Positions 35,695 through 46,540 of a stretch of 64,000 nucleotides of DNA are shown one piece after another. A program made the position numbers and the translations under genes. Source of the stretch: Plantago ovata. Lineage: Eukaryota; Streptophyta; Magnoliopsida; Lamiales; Plantaginaceae. Where the stretch lies: positions 73,518,753-73,582,752 of the forward strand of contig CM051456.1 of NCBI GenBank assembly GCA_028274465.1, in the 5' to 3' direction. How positions within the stretch are numbered: the first letter of the stretch is position 1; each line of letters opens with the position of its first letter. A model generated the notes under the pieces. The model saw nothing but the letters and a program-made list of their open reading frames with translations. It was not told the DNA's origin and searched no databases.

Positions 35695-35845
35695 TGTTTG
35701 TCTCCGTGGCTGAAGTCTGACTGGCCATGAGGCAGAATTCGTAGTTTGACAAATCTAGATAAGATTCCATAGCTATTCCACAAACTTCCTTGCCAATCTC
35801 TACATCAAGAGTGGCTTCTTCTTCTTTAGGGTCTGAGCTCTCTAC

Positions 35846-36982
35846 CTAACTATCTTCAGAGCCTGTATCAATGCAAAGCGCATCGATTTTTGCTTGAAGC
35901 CTTTTCTTTTTTTCAGCAATCAAAGCCCTTTTGAACTTCTTCTTCTTTTCAGCAAATTTGCCTTTCAGCAAAGGACAATTTGCTTTGAAGTATCCAAGAT
36001 TTTTGCAATAAAAGCAGAGATCATTGCCAACTGCTGGTTCTTCAGAGGAGTTTGCTTGTTGAGCTTGCTTGTTCAGCGAGCTAGCTTCATTCTTGTATTT
36101 ATGGTAGTTGTTACCAAGATGCTTTTTCAGCTTCTCTTTTGCTTTTCGCCTTTCAAGTTCCTTACTGATGAATTTCTTCATGTTTCTAACAACAAGAGCA
36201 TTTTCATCAGCAGGCTCTTTATCGTTCTTCTTTTCAGAAGATGACGGCTTTTGCGATAAGAGCAATGTTTGGCGATTTTTCAGCAAACACATTTTCTCTT
36301 TGCTTTGTCTCGTAGTTGACAGTAGCAAGATGAGAGAACAACTCAGTTGGAGTGATATTTGGCATTCCTTGATTGTAGTAGAAATTCTGAGTATGGATCC
36401 ATTCTTGGTTCAGACTTCTAATAATGGTTTTCACCTTCTCAAAATCTGAATAGAAGTTTCCAACTCCTAAGGCAGCCATCTCACTCACTAGAGTTGTGAA
36501 TATGAAATCCAAGTCTTCCAGTGACTCATTTGTACCTTGTTTAAAGTTTTGGAAATTTAACTTTAGCACTTCGAGTTTGTTTTCCTTGGTTTTGTCAGAT
36601 CCAGCACAAATATCTTGAACCATTTTCCAAGCTTCCTTAGCAGTTTTGGCACCCCACAGTTTGCACAGTATAGTATCTGGAGTTGATCGAATAATGATGT
36701 TTCTTGCTTGGCCATCAAGACGGAATCTTTTGGCTTCGTTGGAAGTCCATTCCTCTCTTGGTTTTGGAATGGCGGTATCAACCGGTTCTCCTGGGATAGT
36801 TCCTTTCCAGCAGTATCCGTGGTTTTGTGAGGAAAGCTTCTCTCAAGTTTAGTGATCTTGATAGGTCCATCATTTATGACAGTAACCATCTCATCACTAA
36901 TGGCCTCAAGATGTAACATCATGTTGTTTCGCCATTTTTCATAGTTTTCCAGCTTCAGCAAGGGAGCGTCTCCTAGCGACAT
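35846..36982 (-). pseudogene. Sirevirus gag with CCHC zinc knuckle
   Basis: On minus, the start MSLGDAPLLKLENYEKW (36982) is the typical Copia gag beginning. The central helical part has FQNFKQGTNESLEDLDFIF and VKTIIRSLNQEW, after a frame change near 36600. A zinc knuckle CFYCKNLGYFKANC sits near 35990, and an acidic Lys/Glu-rich tail follows. Frame changes near 36600 and 36300 disable it. Gag would form the particle that packages element RNA. Confidence 0.85.
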
Positions 36983-37080
36983 CCTGTCAACAAAAGACTA
37001 CCAAACTGATCAAGTGAAAGTGATTTACGGAAACCACCTAAGGGGATCTAGGTTCAGTACTGAAGGTTAAAGAACCTCAA

Positions 37081-37092
37081 GCTCTAATACCA
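37081..37092 (-). other. Sirevirus primer-binding site
   Basis: Reverse complement reads TGGTATTAGAGC, one base from the plant Copia initiator-Met PBS TGGTATCAGAGC, two bases inside the LTR end at 37095. Confidence 0.85.
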
Positions 37093-37094
37093 CT

Positions 37095-38478
37095 TGTTGG
37101 TCCCTTTAAACAACAAGAAAAGACTAGAGGGGGGGGGGTGAAACTTTCTCAGCAAGTACTTGTTACTTTTCAGTAACTAGTTTGCTGGTACTTAACTTTC
37201 TCAGCAAGTACTTGTTACTTTTCAGTAACGAGTTTACTGGTACTTTAAAAACATAGTGCGGAAGACTTTATACAATAAGTGCTTTTCAATAAGTGCTAGT
37301 TTCAGCAAGTGAGCAGAGTGACAGTGTACAATAGGTGTAGCTTGCTGAAAACTAAATGCGGTAAAGTAAATCACACAAACACTTTTATAGTGGTATATGA
37401 GAGTGGCGTAATCTCTCAACTAATCCCCTTTGTCCTTTCTAGGACTGAATTCACTAAGATAAGATGTGAGGTTCCTTACAAATCCTATCTATAATGATTC
37501 TTCAGAAACCAAAGCACACTTGCTTCGTTTCCAACCTAACTAGAGAACTGTAACCTTGTTTTCCACCAAACTTGGGACTTATAATCAGCAACACAATGCC
37601 TGATTAATACCCCCTGAATTTCACGCCTCAAAAAGGGTGTTTATCAGTTAGAGAGGTTTGGGATGAGATGACATGAGTATAACTTTTTCAGCTATAACAA
37701 GTTATCTAAAGAAACACAACTTGTAATACTTTTCAGTAAGCAAGTTAAGTTGTTTCTGGTGTCAAGACTTGTTCTTGTTTAAAAGAAAGAACAATTAACT
37801 AATTTCTTAGCCGTGAATGTTCTACTTCTTCATAATTAGCTCTTGTTTCAAGCTTAAATCTTGTAATGGATCAATAGGCAGTAAAGAGTATGGAAGATTG
37901 AGTGTTTAAGCACAAATGAGAGTTTGATCACGTTGTTGACACAGTTCAACTCTTTGCCGGATAACCTTTATTTATAGTGTATCAAGGGAGCCGTTTGAAT
38001 TTCAAATTCGAAGGCTTTTCACCTTAAGATGTCACTATCTTGCTTTTGTACTTTCGGCAGCGTCCTTTATTTGTCTTCTAGTCTTCATGTTCTTCGCGTG
38101 CCTACTTTGCATTTAATGTTCATTTGAATTGAATTCAAATGTGAACGATGGAGCCAAAATGCAAGTACTTCTTCAGCAAGGAGGTCACATATGTTTTTCA
38201 GCAAGTTGTCAGTCTCAGTTTCAGCAAGCACAACCTACTCTGTCATATAGATTTTCACTTATGCGAGTTGTTGCTGAAAATCTCACTTTCTGAGCAACAT
38301 GTGCCTTTGTAGATACCTTTCTCAAAATTCTTTTAAATCCTCAGTCTTCGAATCTTCAAGTTTCTGAGCGGTTCTAGTGCTTCAATAGTTCATTTTTAAA
38401 AACAAAGTACATCATCAGCAAACTAAAGCACCTAACTAGTACCTACACTAAGTCTTCAGAAAACGATCTTCTTTTACA
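37095..38478 (-). repeat. 5' LTR of the Sirevirus-type Copia
   Basis: The inner end TGTTGGTC is fixed by the PBS. The outer end is less sure: CTTTTACA at 38471-38478 gives the TG...CA pair and a ~1.38 kb LTR. It contains a 52-bp tandem duplication (37143-37246) and many CAGCAAG / TTTCAGCAA words. A TTTATAGTG stretch near 37971 is a weak promoter candidate on minus. The matching 3' LTR is outside the window, so divergence could not be judged. Confidence 0.65.
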
Positions 38479-38586
38479 ATGTCATTTAAAATTCTAAATT
38501 CCTATGGACCTTAAGAGTACTAGTTACTGGACTTTCCTTAATTTAGCATGGTTAATACCTCATCAAAATTACAAGTTTCCTAACAA

Positions 38587-40372
38587 CGAGGTTGGGCTCT
38601 CTATGCTTTTGGTGGATTTTAAGAATGCGTTTAACATTGTTGACAGGAGTGTTCTTCTCCGAGAGACCCGGTTGAGGTGTCCGTCCATTTCACCTTGGGT
38701 TGAGTTATGTTATTCTATGCTTGCTCGGCTTTATTATGGGGACTCGGTTCTTCGGTCATGTCAGGGGGTTCAGGAAGGGGATCCTTTGTGTCCTTTATTA
38801 TTCCCGCTGGTTCTGCACCCGTTGGTCCACGCTATTCACTAGTCGTGTGAGCTTTCTCTTCAGGCTTGGTATCTTGACGACGACACTATCATCGGCGATA
38901 CTCTTATGGTTGTCAAAGCACTAGATATTATCCATGTAGATGGGCCAGCCCGTGGGTTGTATCTGAATATCGATAAGACATAGCTTTTCTGGCCAGTGGA
39001 GGACCCTCGTGGAAAGGTGGCTAGCCTTTTCCCTGCTTCTATCTCTCGTCCACTTCAGGGTGTCAAGCTCCTTGGAGGCTCTGCTAGTGCGGATTCTGGA
39101 TTTTGCCGTCATTTAGTTGCACGCCGGGTATCCAAGACCATCTCTTTGATGGAGGCTATCCGCAAGATGGATGATCCTCAGTGTGAGCTTCTTCTTCTTT
39201 GTAATTGTGTGGGTGTGGCGTAGTTATCTTATGCTTTGAGGACTTTCCCTCCTTCGTCTTGTGGTGATGCTCTAGTTCAGTTTGATCAGGTCGTGCGTAC
39301 AACCTTGGAGATGATCGTTACAGGTTCAGGGCCTTGTTTTGGGGATTTGCAGTGGCGGCTTGCCACACTTCCCATCAGTCTTGGAGGTCTTGGGGTCCTG
39401 TGTGCACAGGATGTCAGTCAGTATGCCTTTCTCGCCTCTCGCTTGTAGTCTAGCTCCGTGCAAGATACGATTCTGATCCTGTTGTGGAGTTTATGTTCTC
39501 TATATTACCTCTAGCTCTCCTGCCCCCCCCCCCCAGTTCATGAAGTCTCTGGAAAAGAGTTATTTTGGGGTCTTTGATGCACATCTGACGTCACGTTACG
39601 GTTTGAGTACTCGACAGGAGGCTCTTCTTAGTTGTGTCCGTGCCTCTCATGCGCATGATTACTTCTTCACCATTCCTATTGATGGGTTAGGGCAGCGAAT
39701 GAACCCACGACAGTTCCGTGCTGTGTTGTGTTATCGTCTGGCGGTCCCTTTGTTCCCTGATTGTTCCTCTTGCTCGAGTTCTCATGTGCGATGGACGGAC
39801 CAGTGGGGTGACCACGCTGTGTTCTAGCAAGGTGGGGGTGAAGTTCTGGCAGAACCTTGTGCGTGATACCTTGGCTAAAATCTGCTCTAAGGTTGGTGTT
39901 ACTGTGCGGAAAGAGGCCCCTATGGGGTTCCTCTCTGATGATGGACGGGACCTTCGCCCAGCCGACCTGTTATTATACAATTGGTCCCAAGGCCGAGACA
40001 CATATTTGGCTGTCACGGGTGTCTCTCGTTTTGTCGGGGGGGGGTTGGATTCTTGGATTCCTGGAGTTGCTTTACAGACTTCTGTTCAGAAGAAGAAGAG
40101 GAAGTATTCTTCTAAGTGTGCAGAACACGGCTACTCATTCATCCCTTTGCCTTCTCTACTTTTGGGGAGCTCGACGAGGAGGCCTTAGCTACTTTTTCGC
40201 GCCTCAAGCGCTTGTGTGTTAGCCATTCGAATTAGGAGTGGTGATTTTCTTTTTTCTAGACTTAGTTTTTGTATTCAGAAAAGGGTGGGAGCGTAGCTTG
40301 TCTCTCGACTCCCTTCCAATTTTGCGTGATTAATAAAAGTCTAGTTTTATAATGAAAATAATAATAAGAAGA
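38587..40372 (+). pseudogene. Truncated copy of the RLE-type non-LTR retrotransposon (copy 1)
   Basis: The copy begins inside the RT (SMLLVDFKNAFNIVD near 38605) and aligns to copy 2 from about 42399 onward. Visible are VQEGDPLCPLLF, a YLDDD catalytic loop (about 38868-38882), the KLLGGSAS block, and RPADLLLYNW (about 39955). Several stops and frameshifts break it. At the endonuclease the second acidic residue of copy 2 (VDLT) is Ala here (LAVT), so the nuclease would be inactive. It ends with AATAATAATAAG near 40352-40365. 5' truncation is typical of target-primed reverse transcription. 38484-38586 holds nothing recognisable. Confidence 0.82.
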
Positions 40373-40486
40373 AGAATAAGAATTAGAGAAAGATGCCCCC
40401 TGCAAACAAACATACACTGACAATGCTGAACTTCCTACCACCAATTGCATTGAGCAGATACGAATCTTCGGAATACATCCTGAAAA

Positions 40487-40507
40487 CCAAATAATAATAA
40501 TAATAAC
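40487..40507 (+). repeat. (AAT)n microsatellite before copy 2
   Basis: About six AAT units with a final AAC/AAT variation lie immediately upstream of the unique 5' region of copy 2. The 100 bases between it and the tail of copy 1 (40381-40486) match nothing else in the window. Confidence 0.75.
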
Positions 40508-40568
40508 AATAAATGCCGTTTATGGCTCTGGCGAAAAAAAAAGAAAGAGTACGCCGTTTGTTGTTCAA

Positions 40569-40805
40569 TTACCGGTGATGATCAATCCTTAATTCATTGT
40601 TGTTTTTCTTGGCTGTTGTTGACGATTGATCGGTCATTAATTAATTAAGGATGGGTTGCTTAATTAATTAATCTTCAGCGTATTGCTCTGGCCGGTGATG
40701 ATCACTCTTTTTGTTTTTTCTTCTTTGGTGCTTTTCTTGGCTGTTGGTGACGATCGATCGATCCTTAATTAAGCTTGGCTGGGATGCTTAATTATTCTTC
40801 AGCGT
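40569..40805 (+). repeat. Two tandem ~115-bp repeats upstream of the non-LTR ORF
   Basis: Both units start CCGGTGATGATCA (40571 and 40692), share TTTTTCTTGGCTGTTG, GACGAT.GATCG, TTAATTAAG, and end CTTCAGCG (near 40680 and 40805). Tandem 5' monomers act as promoters in some non-LTR elements; that function is inferred. The remaining 40806-41033 is T-rich leader without a clear gene. Confidence 0.7.
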
Positions 40806-41033
40806 TTTTAGCTTTTCCTTTCTAGAGACGCAGGCAGCTGATGCGTTGTTCTTGGCCACCTCCTCTGGTCCTAATTTCTCGGTGGTTTCTTCAAAAGGTA
40901 CTCTGCTTCACTGTTTGTTGTACTGTTCTGTTTCTGCAGCTCCGCCTCATTCTGGTTTTGTTCTTTGTTGTGGGGTTGGGTGTGTTGTGTTCTTCTCTTG
41001 GGCTTTGTTTTGGTTGGCTTTGAGGTTTATTAA

Positions 41034-44000
41034 ATGCCTGAGGTTGTGTGGTTTCATTGTCCGTTTGTTGGACTTTCTGAGTGTCAGGACGGCAGTGGGA
41101 ATGGTCTTACTAGTAGTTATTTAATTACCAACATGCGTGATCGCCATTTTCGTGGTGAGGCACAAGTTGTCACACGTAATGCTCTTGCTACTAGTTTGCC
41201 TGTTTATCTGTCTGCTGAAGCTACTTTGAGGCGGATGGGTCGTTGGTTGTGCGGGATTTGTCTTATTACGCATACAGTTCGTGAGCGGTGTCGACATGAC
41301 CGTAACAATGTTGTGGAGGCTCCTGATAGTGGTGATGGTGTGGTTCATTTCACTATGTTTGACATCCCTGTACCTCGCTCTCCGGATGCTTCTTCGCCTG
41401 CTAGTATTGGTGTGCCTGATACTTAGGGTTTTTCGCTGGCTTCTCTTGATGCTTTGTTGGCTAAGGGGTTACGTACTATCAAGTCGATCCCTCCTAAGTG
41501 TCGTCTGGGGTTTTCGCGTGTTTTGAATGGGACTTTGGATTATGTGGTTTCTTCTCCAGATGACCTTTCCTATTGGATTTGTTTACTTGCGCTACCTCTT
41601 TGTACGCTGAGGACTTTTTCTCCGAGGAGTAGTCTTGAGTGTAGGGCAGTTGTTAGGCGACAACGTCAGGAGGAGTGCATTACTTCTGCCCTTCGTACTT
41701 GGGACGCCGCTGGGGGTAGTTTACAGCTGCTTCGTGACACTTTGGCCACGGATACGCCTTCTTTTCGTCAGGAGTCGAATCCAGATTTGAGTGAAGCCAA
41801 TTTTCGACAGTGTCTCAGGAAGGTAAGTGATGGGCATTATTCTGCAGCTGTTCGGGTTCTTTCTTCCTCTGGTGTTGCTCCTTATTCTGTTGATACTCTG
41901 GAGGCTTTGAAGGAAAAGCACCCTTCTGCACCTTCCCCTATCTTGCCTCCTTTACTAGCTGGTCTTTGTCCCCTTTTTGCCTCCAGTACTACTGTTCGAG
42001 ATATGATTCGTAGTTTCCCTTGAGGAACCTCCTATGGTCGAGATGGTCTGCGAGCTCAGCACTTATTGGATTGTCTGGGCGGTGCTGTTGTTGCTCTCTC
42101 GGATGATTTGATCACCTCTATCACTCGGGTGGTTCATCTTTCCTTGGAGGGTAAGTGCCCGCATGGTTTGGGTGAGTATATTTCTAGTGCTTCCCTCACT
42201 CCGCTGGTTAAGTCGGGTGGCAGTTTACGTCCTATTGCTATGGGTACTGTTTGGCGTCACCTGGTCTCTAAGGTGGGTGCTGTTTTGGTTGGCCCCTCTG
42301 TATCTGGGTATTTTGGCGGTCTTCAATTTGGTGTTGGGGTACCATGTGGCGGTGAGGCTATTCTTCACGCCTTGAGTCGGCTAGTAGAGGCGAGAGGCAG
42401 TGAGGTGGGCTTGACCATGTTGCTAGTTGACTTTCAGAATGCTTTCAACATGGTCGATCGTGGGGTTCTGTTGCTTGAGGTTCATCGTCGTTGCCCCGGT
42501 CTTTCCCGTTGGAATGAGTTATGTTATTCCAGTCCGGCCAGGTTGTACTATGGGGAGCACATTATTTGGTCTAGTCAGTGGGTCCAGCAGGGCGGTCCTT
42601 TGGGTCCTCTTCTTTTTGCTTTGGTTTTACACCCGTTGGTTTGTAAGATCAGAGATTCTTTTGACTTATCCTTGCAGGCTTGGTACTTAGATGACGGCAC
42701 CATTGTCGGAGATACCTTAGTTGTGGGAAAGGTCTTAGAGATGATCTTGGTGGACGGCTCGCGTTCTGGACTTCACCTCAATGTTCACAAGACTGAGATT
42801 TTTTGGCCTCTAGAAGATCCGAGGAGTAGGATTCCTGGTGTTTTTCCTCCTTCTATCGCCAGGCCACTCCGTGGGGTCAAAGTTCTCGGGGGTTCGGTTA
42901 GTGTGTGCCCTGATTTCAGTAGTGAGCTTGTGGTGAAGAGGGTGAATAAGACTATCGAGCTTATGGACTCTGTCGCGAAGCTTAATGATCCGCAGTGTGA
43001 GTTGTTGTTGTTTCGTGCTTGTACGGGCATTTCGAAGCTCTATTTTGCTTTGCACACTTGCTCTCCTATTTTCTTTCAGTCGGCCCAGTTTTCTTTTGAT
43101 CGGGCTCTCAGATCCTCCTTGGAGCGTATTGTTACGGCGTCGGACCCCGATTTTGGTGATTGGCAGTGGCGTCTTGCTACTTTTCCCTTTTCTTTTGGGG
43201 GGCTTGGTGTTTATTCAACTATGGATGTTCGCCATTATGCCTTCGTTGCTTCTCGCCTTCAGTCTGCTGGTTTGCAGGCTAAGCTTCTGTGCCCTTCTGG
43301 TATCACTTCTCTTGGACCTGCTTTTGATGGTGCCCGGTCTTTGTTTGTTGAGACCACAGGTTCTGACCTTTTGAGTAACCCCAGTGAGATTGCTGCTCCA
43401 AGACTTATGAAAAGACTGGCAGATATATATTTCACGAAGGTTGCTGCTTCTGCGGATTTTATTTTCGCTTTATCCCCTCGTCAGGTAGCTCTTTGGAAGT
43501 CTCAGCGGGGTGCCCATTCTTCTGATTGGTTGCGTGTAGTTCCTATTTCTGGTTTGGGGAAGACAATGAACGGGAGGACTTACAGGTGTGTTCTGGGTTA
43601 TCGGCTTGGTGTTGCATTGTTTCCGGTGTCCTTGCCCTGCTCTACTTGCACTCGGGTTTTTGATGGAGATGTGTTTGGTGATCATGCGGTGTCATGTGCT
43701 GGGATGGTGGGTATCAAGCACCAACATAACCTCGTTCGGGACACTCTCTTGGATGTCTGTTTCCGGTCTGGCATTTCTGCTGGTAAGGAAGTGGATATTG
43801 GTTTGAGCGGCGGGAGTGACAGGTCCCTCCGTCCTGCAGACTTGCTCCTTTATGCTTGGGATAGGGGATGGGATGTGTGTGTGGATCTGACCGGGTCTTC
43901 CCCTTTGACCCGGTCTGGGTTGGTGGACTTTGTGTCTGGACATGCGGTTATTGATGCTGCCAAGCGCAAGTGTGCGAAGTATCGGGACTTGTGTGCAGCT

Positions 44001-44234
44001 AAGGGATATGGATTCCTTCCTTTCTCTTTCTCGACACTTGGAGAGTTGGATGTTGATGCTGTTGAGTTGCTTGTTAGAGTTTGGGGTTTCGCTTTGGCTC
44101 AGGATACTGGAGCGCGTGCTGCTCATTATATTTTCCCTAAGATTAGTTTTGTTATTGCTAAGGAGTGGGAGCCCAGCTTGTTTCTCGGCTGTCCACTAAT
44201 TTTGTGTAAACTTTCTTTGTTTTTGATTTATTGA
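41034..44234 (+). pseudogene. Reverse transcriptase / restriction-like endonuclease polyprotein, two nonsense codons
   Basis: One frame spans 1067 codons with stops only at 41424 (TAG) and 42021 (TGA). Residues 9-39 hold a degenerate zinc-finger-like patch (C9, C17, H38), and a second Cys/His patch (CGIC) lies near residue 72. RT motif A is VDFQNAFN (D466), motif B QQGGPLGPLLFAL, motif C YLDD (551-554). A Cys/His cluster CSTC...DHAVSC is near residues 870-890. The nuclease has RPAD (933-936), D951 in VDLT, and a Lys-rich helix with KRKCAKY. This order matches RLE-type non-LTR elements. The TGA sits in FP-GTSYGRDGL where the codon could have been CGA; TAG could be from CAG. Both are single C-to-T changes. 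Otherwise the protein looks intact. Confidence 0.85.
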
Positions 44235-44241
44235 ATTCCAC

Positions 44242-44245
44242 AATA

Positions 44246-44331
<86 letters not shown>
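44242..44331 (+). repeat. (AAT)n microsatellite / 3' tail of the non-LTR element
   Basis: About 30 AAT units with two GAT interruptions near the start, beginning eight bases after the ORF stop. It serves as the 3' tail of copy 2 or as its microsatellite target. The poly-isoleucine ORF on the other strand is an artefact of it. Confidence 0.95.
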
Positions 44332-45053
44332 TAGAGGTTGCAAGAAAAGGAATAAGGAATGTAATTAAGTAATTAAAATTGGGAATTTGGGGGGAGAGAG
44401 AGTTACATACGTTCTAGAATGCCCGTGCCACGCTTCACGTGAGTGGTGACAAGCGTTATTTTCAAATATTGTTCATTTCTTTTGTTTTCATTTAAGCTCA
44501 TTACATATGAGATGTGGATTAGATCCTTTGCCAAATTTTGAAGTGGAAACCAGTTGATTTTCAAAAATTTCAGTCCTAATTTTTTGCTAGAACTTTAGAT
44601 GCTCATTTTATAAAATATTTTTTGTATCGAAGTTGCAACAAAAATCTACTGGGTATTTTCGGTACCTAAACTCAATGGAAGTTCACAAATAAATAAATTG
44701 ATCATATATATACCTGCGATTTTTTATGCAAAAACGTTCTAGTTCTTTGTGACTATTTAGAAAATGAACTTGAATAAGTTGTTCAACAGTGAGAGTTGTT
44801 AAGCTGGTCAAGGTGAAACAACACTCCCGGAATTCACCAATTCGGTACTTAGTTTCTACTGCATACATTCTTCATGCGGCAAAATGCCTCAATTTGAACA
44901 ATTTAGGATAGAAAATGTTGGAGTGAGCTATGGTACGCTTGAGAACAATTTAGGATAGTAAATGTTGGAGTGGACTATGTGCAGATGTAGTCCCTCGATT
45001 TCATAACTATATACCATTTTTACTTTTTATATTCAATAATTTTTAAAGTTGAC
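44332..45053. other. Interval without a recognised gene; contains a ~47-bp tandem duplication
   Basis: It is AT-rich. GAACAATTTAGGATAG followed by AAATGTTGGAGTG occurs twice, near 44896 and 44943. Otherwise I see no coding region, repeat or RNA gene here. Confidence 0.6.
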
Positions 45054-45845
45054 CACTATAACAAAAGAGGGTTTTAGCGACGGTTACTAATGAGGGAAAA
45101 CCATTGCTTATCGCATCGGCGACGATAGCATCCGTCGGACAAGTGTCGCTTTTAGAGCCGTCGACTTTTTGGTACAGTGTAAAAAAACCATCGCAAAAAC
45201 TTTTTGGCGACACTTGTCATCCGTCGCTAAAAGTCGCCCAGATACAACAATAAAAGAAAAAAAAGTCAGAATTAAAATTGACCTAAACCCTAAACCCCGT
45301 GACCTAAACCTTTGCACCCTAAACCCCGTGCCCCTACAATTTCAATATATTACTAAATAAATCCAATAAATTAAATTCTTTATAGAATGCACCAAAATAT
45401 TGACAAATAATGCAAATAGCACCCAAAAAACACAAAGTTAAATGAAACACCACATAATTCCATTCAATATCACAATAATATCAATAAAATTATTGTAAAA
45501 TAACCCAATTACCTTGTTTCCATTAGCTAAGCAACAAAATTCTATCATAAAAATTAATGCAATTACTTATAAATCTAAAACTAATTTTGAACTTCTTCAT
45601 ATTTTACTAATTCCGAGCATTCAAAATCTGAAAAAAAATCTTCAACCACTTGACCTGGCAAAAATCTGCAGCAATGAAACAAATCAATACTATTCATCAA
45701 TATGTTCCAACTGTTTTGCATTTCTTAAGCAGCAAACCAAATGAGTAAGTATATAGAGAGGCTAGTCTTTCCTATATAGTAGGAAAGGTTGGTTTTTTTA
45801 CCTAAAAAACTAAAATTCACAGTCAGCCAAACAAATAACCGGCCA

Positions 45846-46170
45846 ACTAGTTTTAGTATAAATAGACAAAAACCATAAATCTAATTCAGTCCACCATAAT
45901 CTCTCTCTACAATCATCTCTTTCTCTCTCTAAAATATCTCGTCCTCCATTCCCCTTCTTCCACCAACACCACGCCGCCACCACCTTCTTCCACCATTCCC
46001 CTTCTTCCACCACCACCACGCTGCCGCCACCACCTCCACCACCACGCCGCCGCCACCACCACCACTACGTTGCAACCACCACCACCACTACGTCGCCGCC
46101 ACCACCACCACCACGACGCCGCCTCCACCACCACCATCTCTGCTTCTCCATGTCACCACCACCGTTGCCT
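45846..46170 (+). promoter_or_regulatory. Promoter-like TATA and CT-rich leader inside the CACTA element
   Basis: A TATAAATAG motif near 45857 is followed by a CT-rich stretch (TCTCTCTCTACAATC) and a long CCACCACC / CCGCCACC simple-sequence tract (45960-46135). This resembles a plant gene start; the minus ORFs across it are just glycine/tryptophan readings of the triplet tract. The downstream product is unknown. 45241-45845 contains only AT-rich sequence with a few telomere-like TAAACCC words. Confidence 0.4.
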
Positions 46171-46540
46171 CAATTAGATCTACATTCTCTATTTTCAGAT
46201 CTACTTTCCCTCTGATCTAATTTCTGTCTCATCTCTCGTTTTTCAGTGTAGTTTTAAGACTGTGTGGTGTGGTTTTAAGACTGGATGGTATGTTTTTAAG
46301 ACTCTATCATGTGAATATTGATATTTTAGAGCAATTCAACTCATAATGTGTGGATTCGAGTTTTCAGCTATTTGTTTACTTGTATTTGTAAACGAAATAG
46401 TTTTGAATACCAATATTTTCTAGCAATCTATGTTGATTTTGTGTTCTTTGTGATATGATGTGAAAGAGGAGGAACTTGAATTTCAATTCGATAATGTGTT
46501 TTGTCATGGATCCACTGTTGTGGATTTAATTAATAGATTT

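Larger units (their letters stand above)
2012..38478 (-). mobile_element. Old Sirevirus-type Ty1/Copia element, host of the nested insertions
   Basis: On the minus strand the order is 5' LTR (about 37095-38478), iMet-type PBS (37081-37092), gag with zinc knuckle (35846-36982), protease, integrase, RT and RNase H (31503-35694), then a long third ORF (30560 down to 2277). Gag-protease-integrase-RT-RNase H order defines Copia. A large ORF after pol and the style of the pre-integrase and RNase H regions point to the Sirevirus (SIRE/Maximus) lineage. It is broken by three younger insertions and many frameshifts, so it is inactive. The 3' LTR is not seen and should lie left of the window. Removing the insertions with one copy of each target duplication makes the third ORF continuous across both junctions. 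Lineage is inferred from motifs. Confidence 0.8.
40510..44331 (+). mobile_element. Non-LTR retrotransposon with restriction-like endonuclease, copy 2 (near full length)
   Basis: No LTRs are present. One ~1067-codon frame codes an N-terminal zinc-finger-like region, RT and C-terminal PDDEXK-like nuclease. The 3' end is a (AAT)n tail and the 5' side also abuts (AAT)n. Two ~115-bp tandem repeats (40569-40805) precede the ORF. An RLE placed after RT, without an N-terminal APE nuclease, marks the R2/R4/NeSL-type group; most plant LINEs instead belong to APE-type L1 or RTE clades. R4-clade Dong elements are known for inserting into TAA repeats; the parallel here is an inference. Confidence 0.75.

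Noticed and set aside
41121-43685. Minus-strand ORFs across the non-LTR element
   Set aside because: Shadows of the RT/nuclease frame, which holds all motifs.
44158-44343. Poly-isoleucine minus ORF
   Set aside because: Direct translation of the (AAT)n microsatellite.
45280-45335. Telomere-like CTAAACCC words
   Set aside because: Only a few irregular units (CCCTAAACCCCGTG), not a TTTAGGG array; no interstitial telomere claimed.
45810-46137. Glycine/tryptophan-rich minus-strand ORFs
   Set aside because: They are readings of a CCACCACC / CCGCCACC simple-sequence tract in a probable leader or exon on the other strand.
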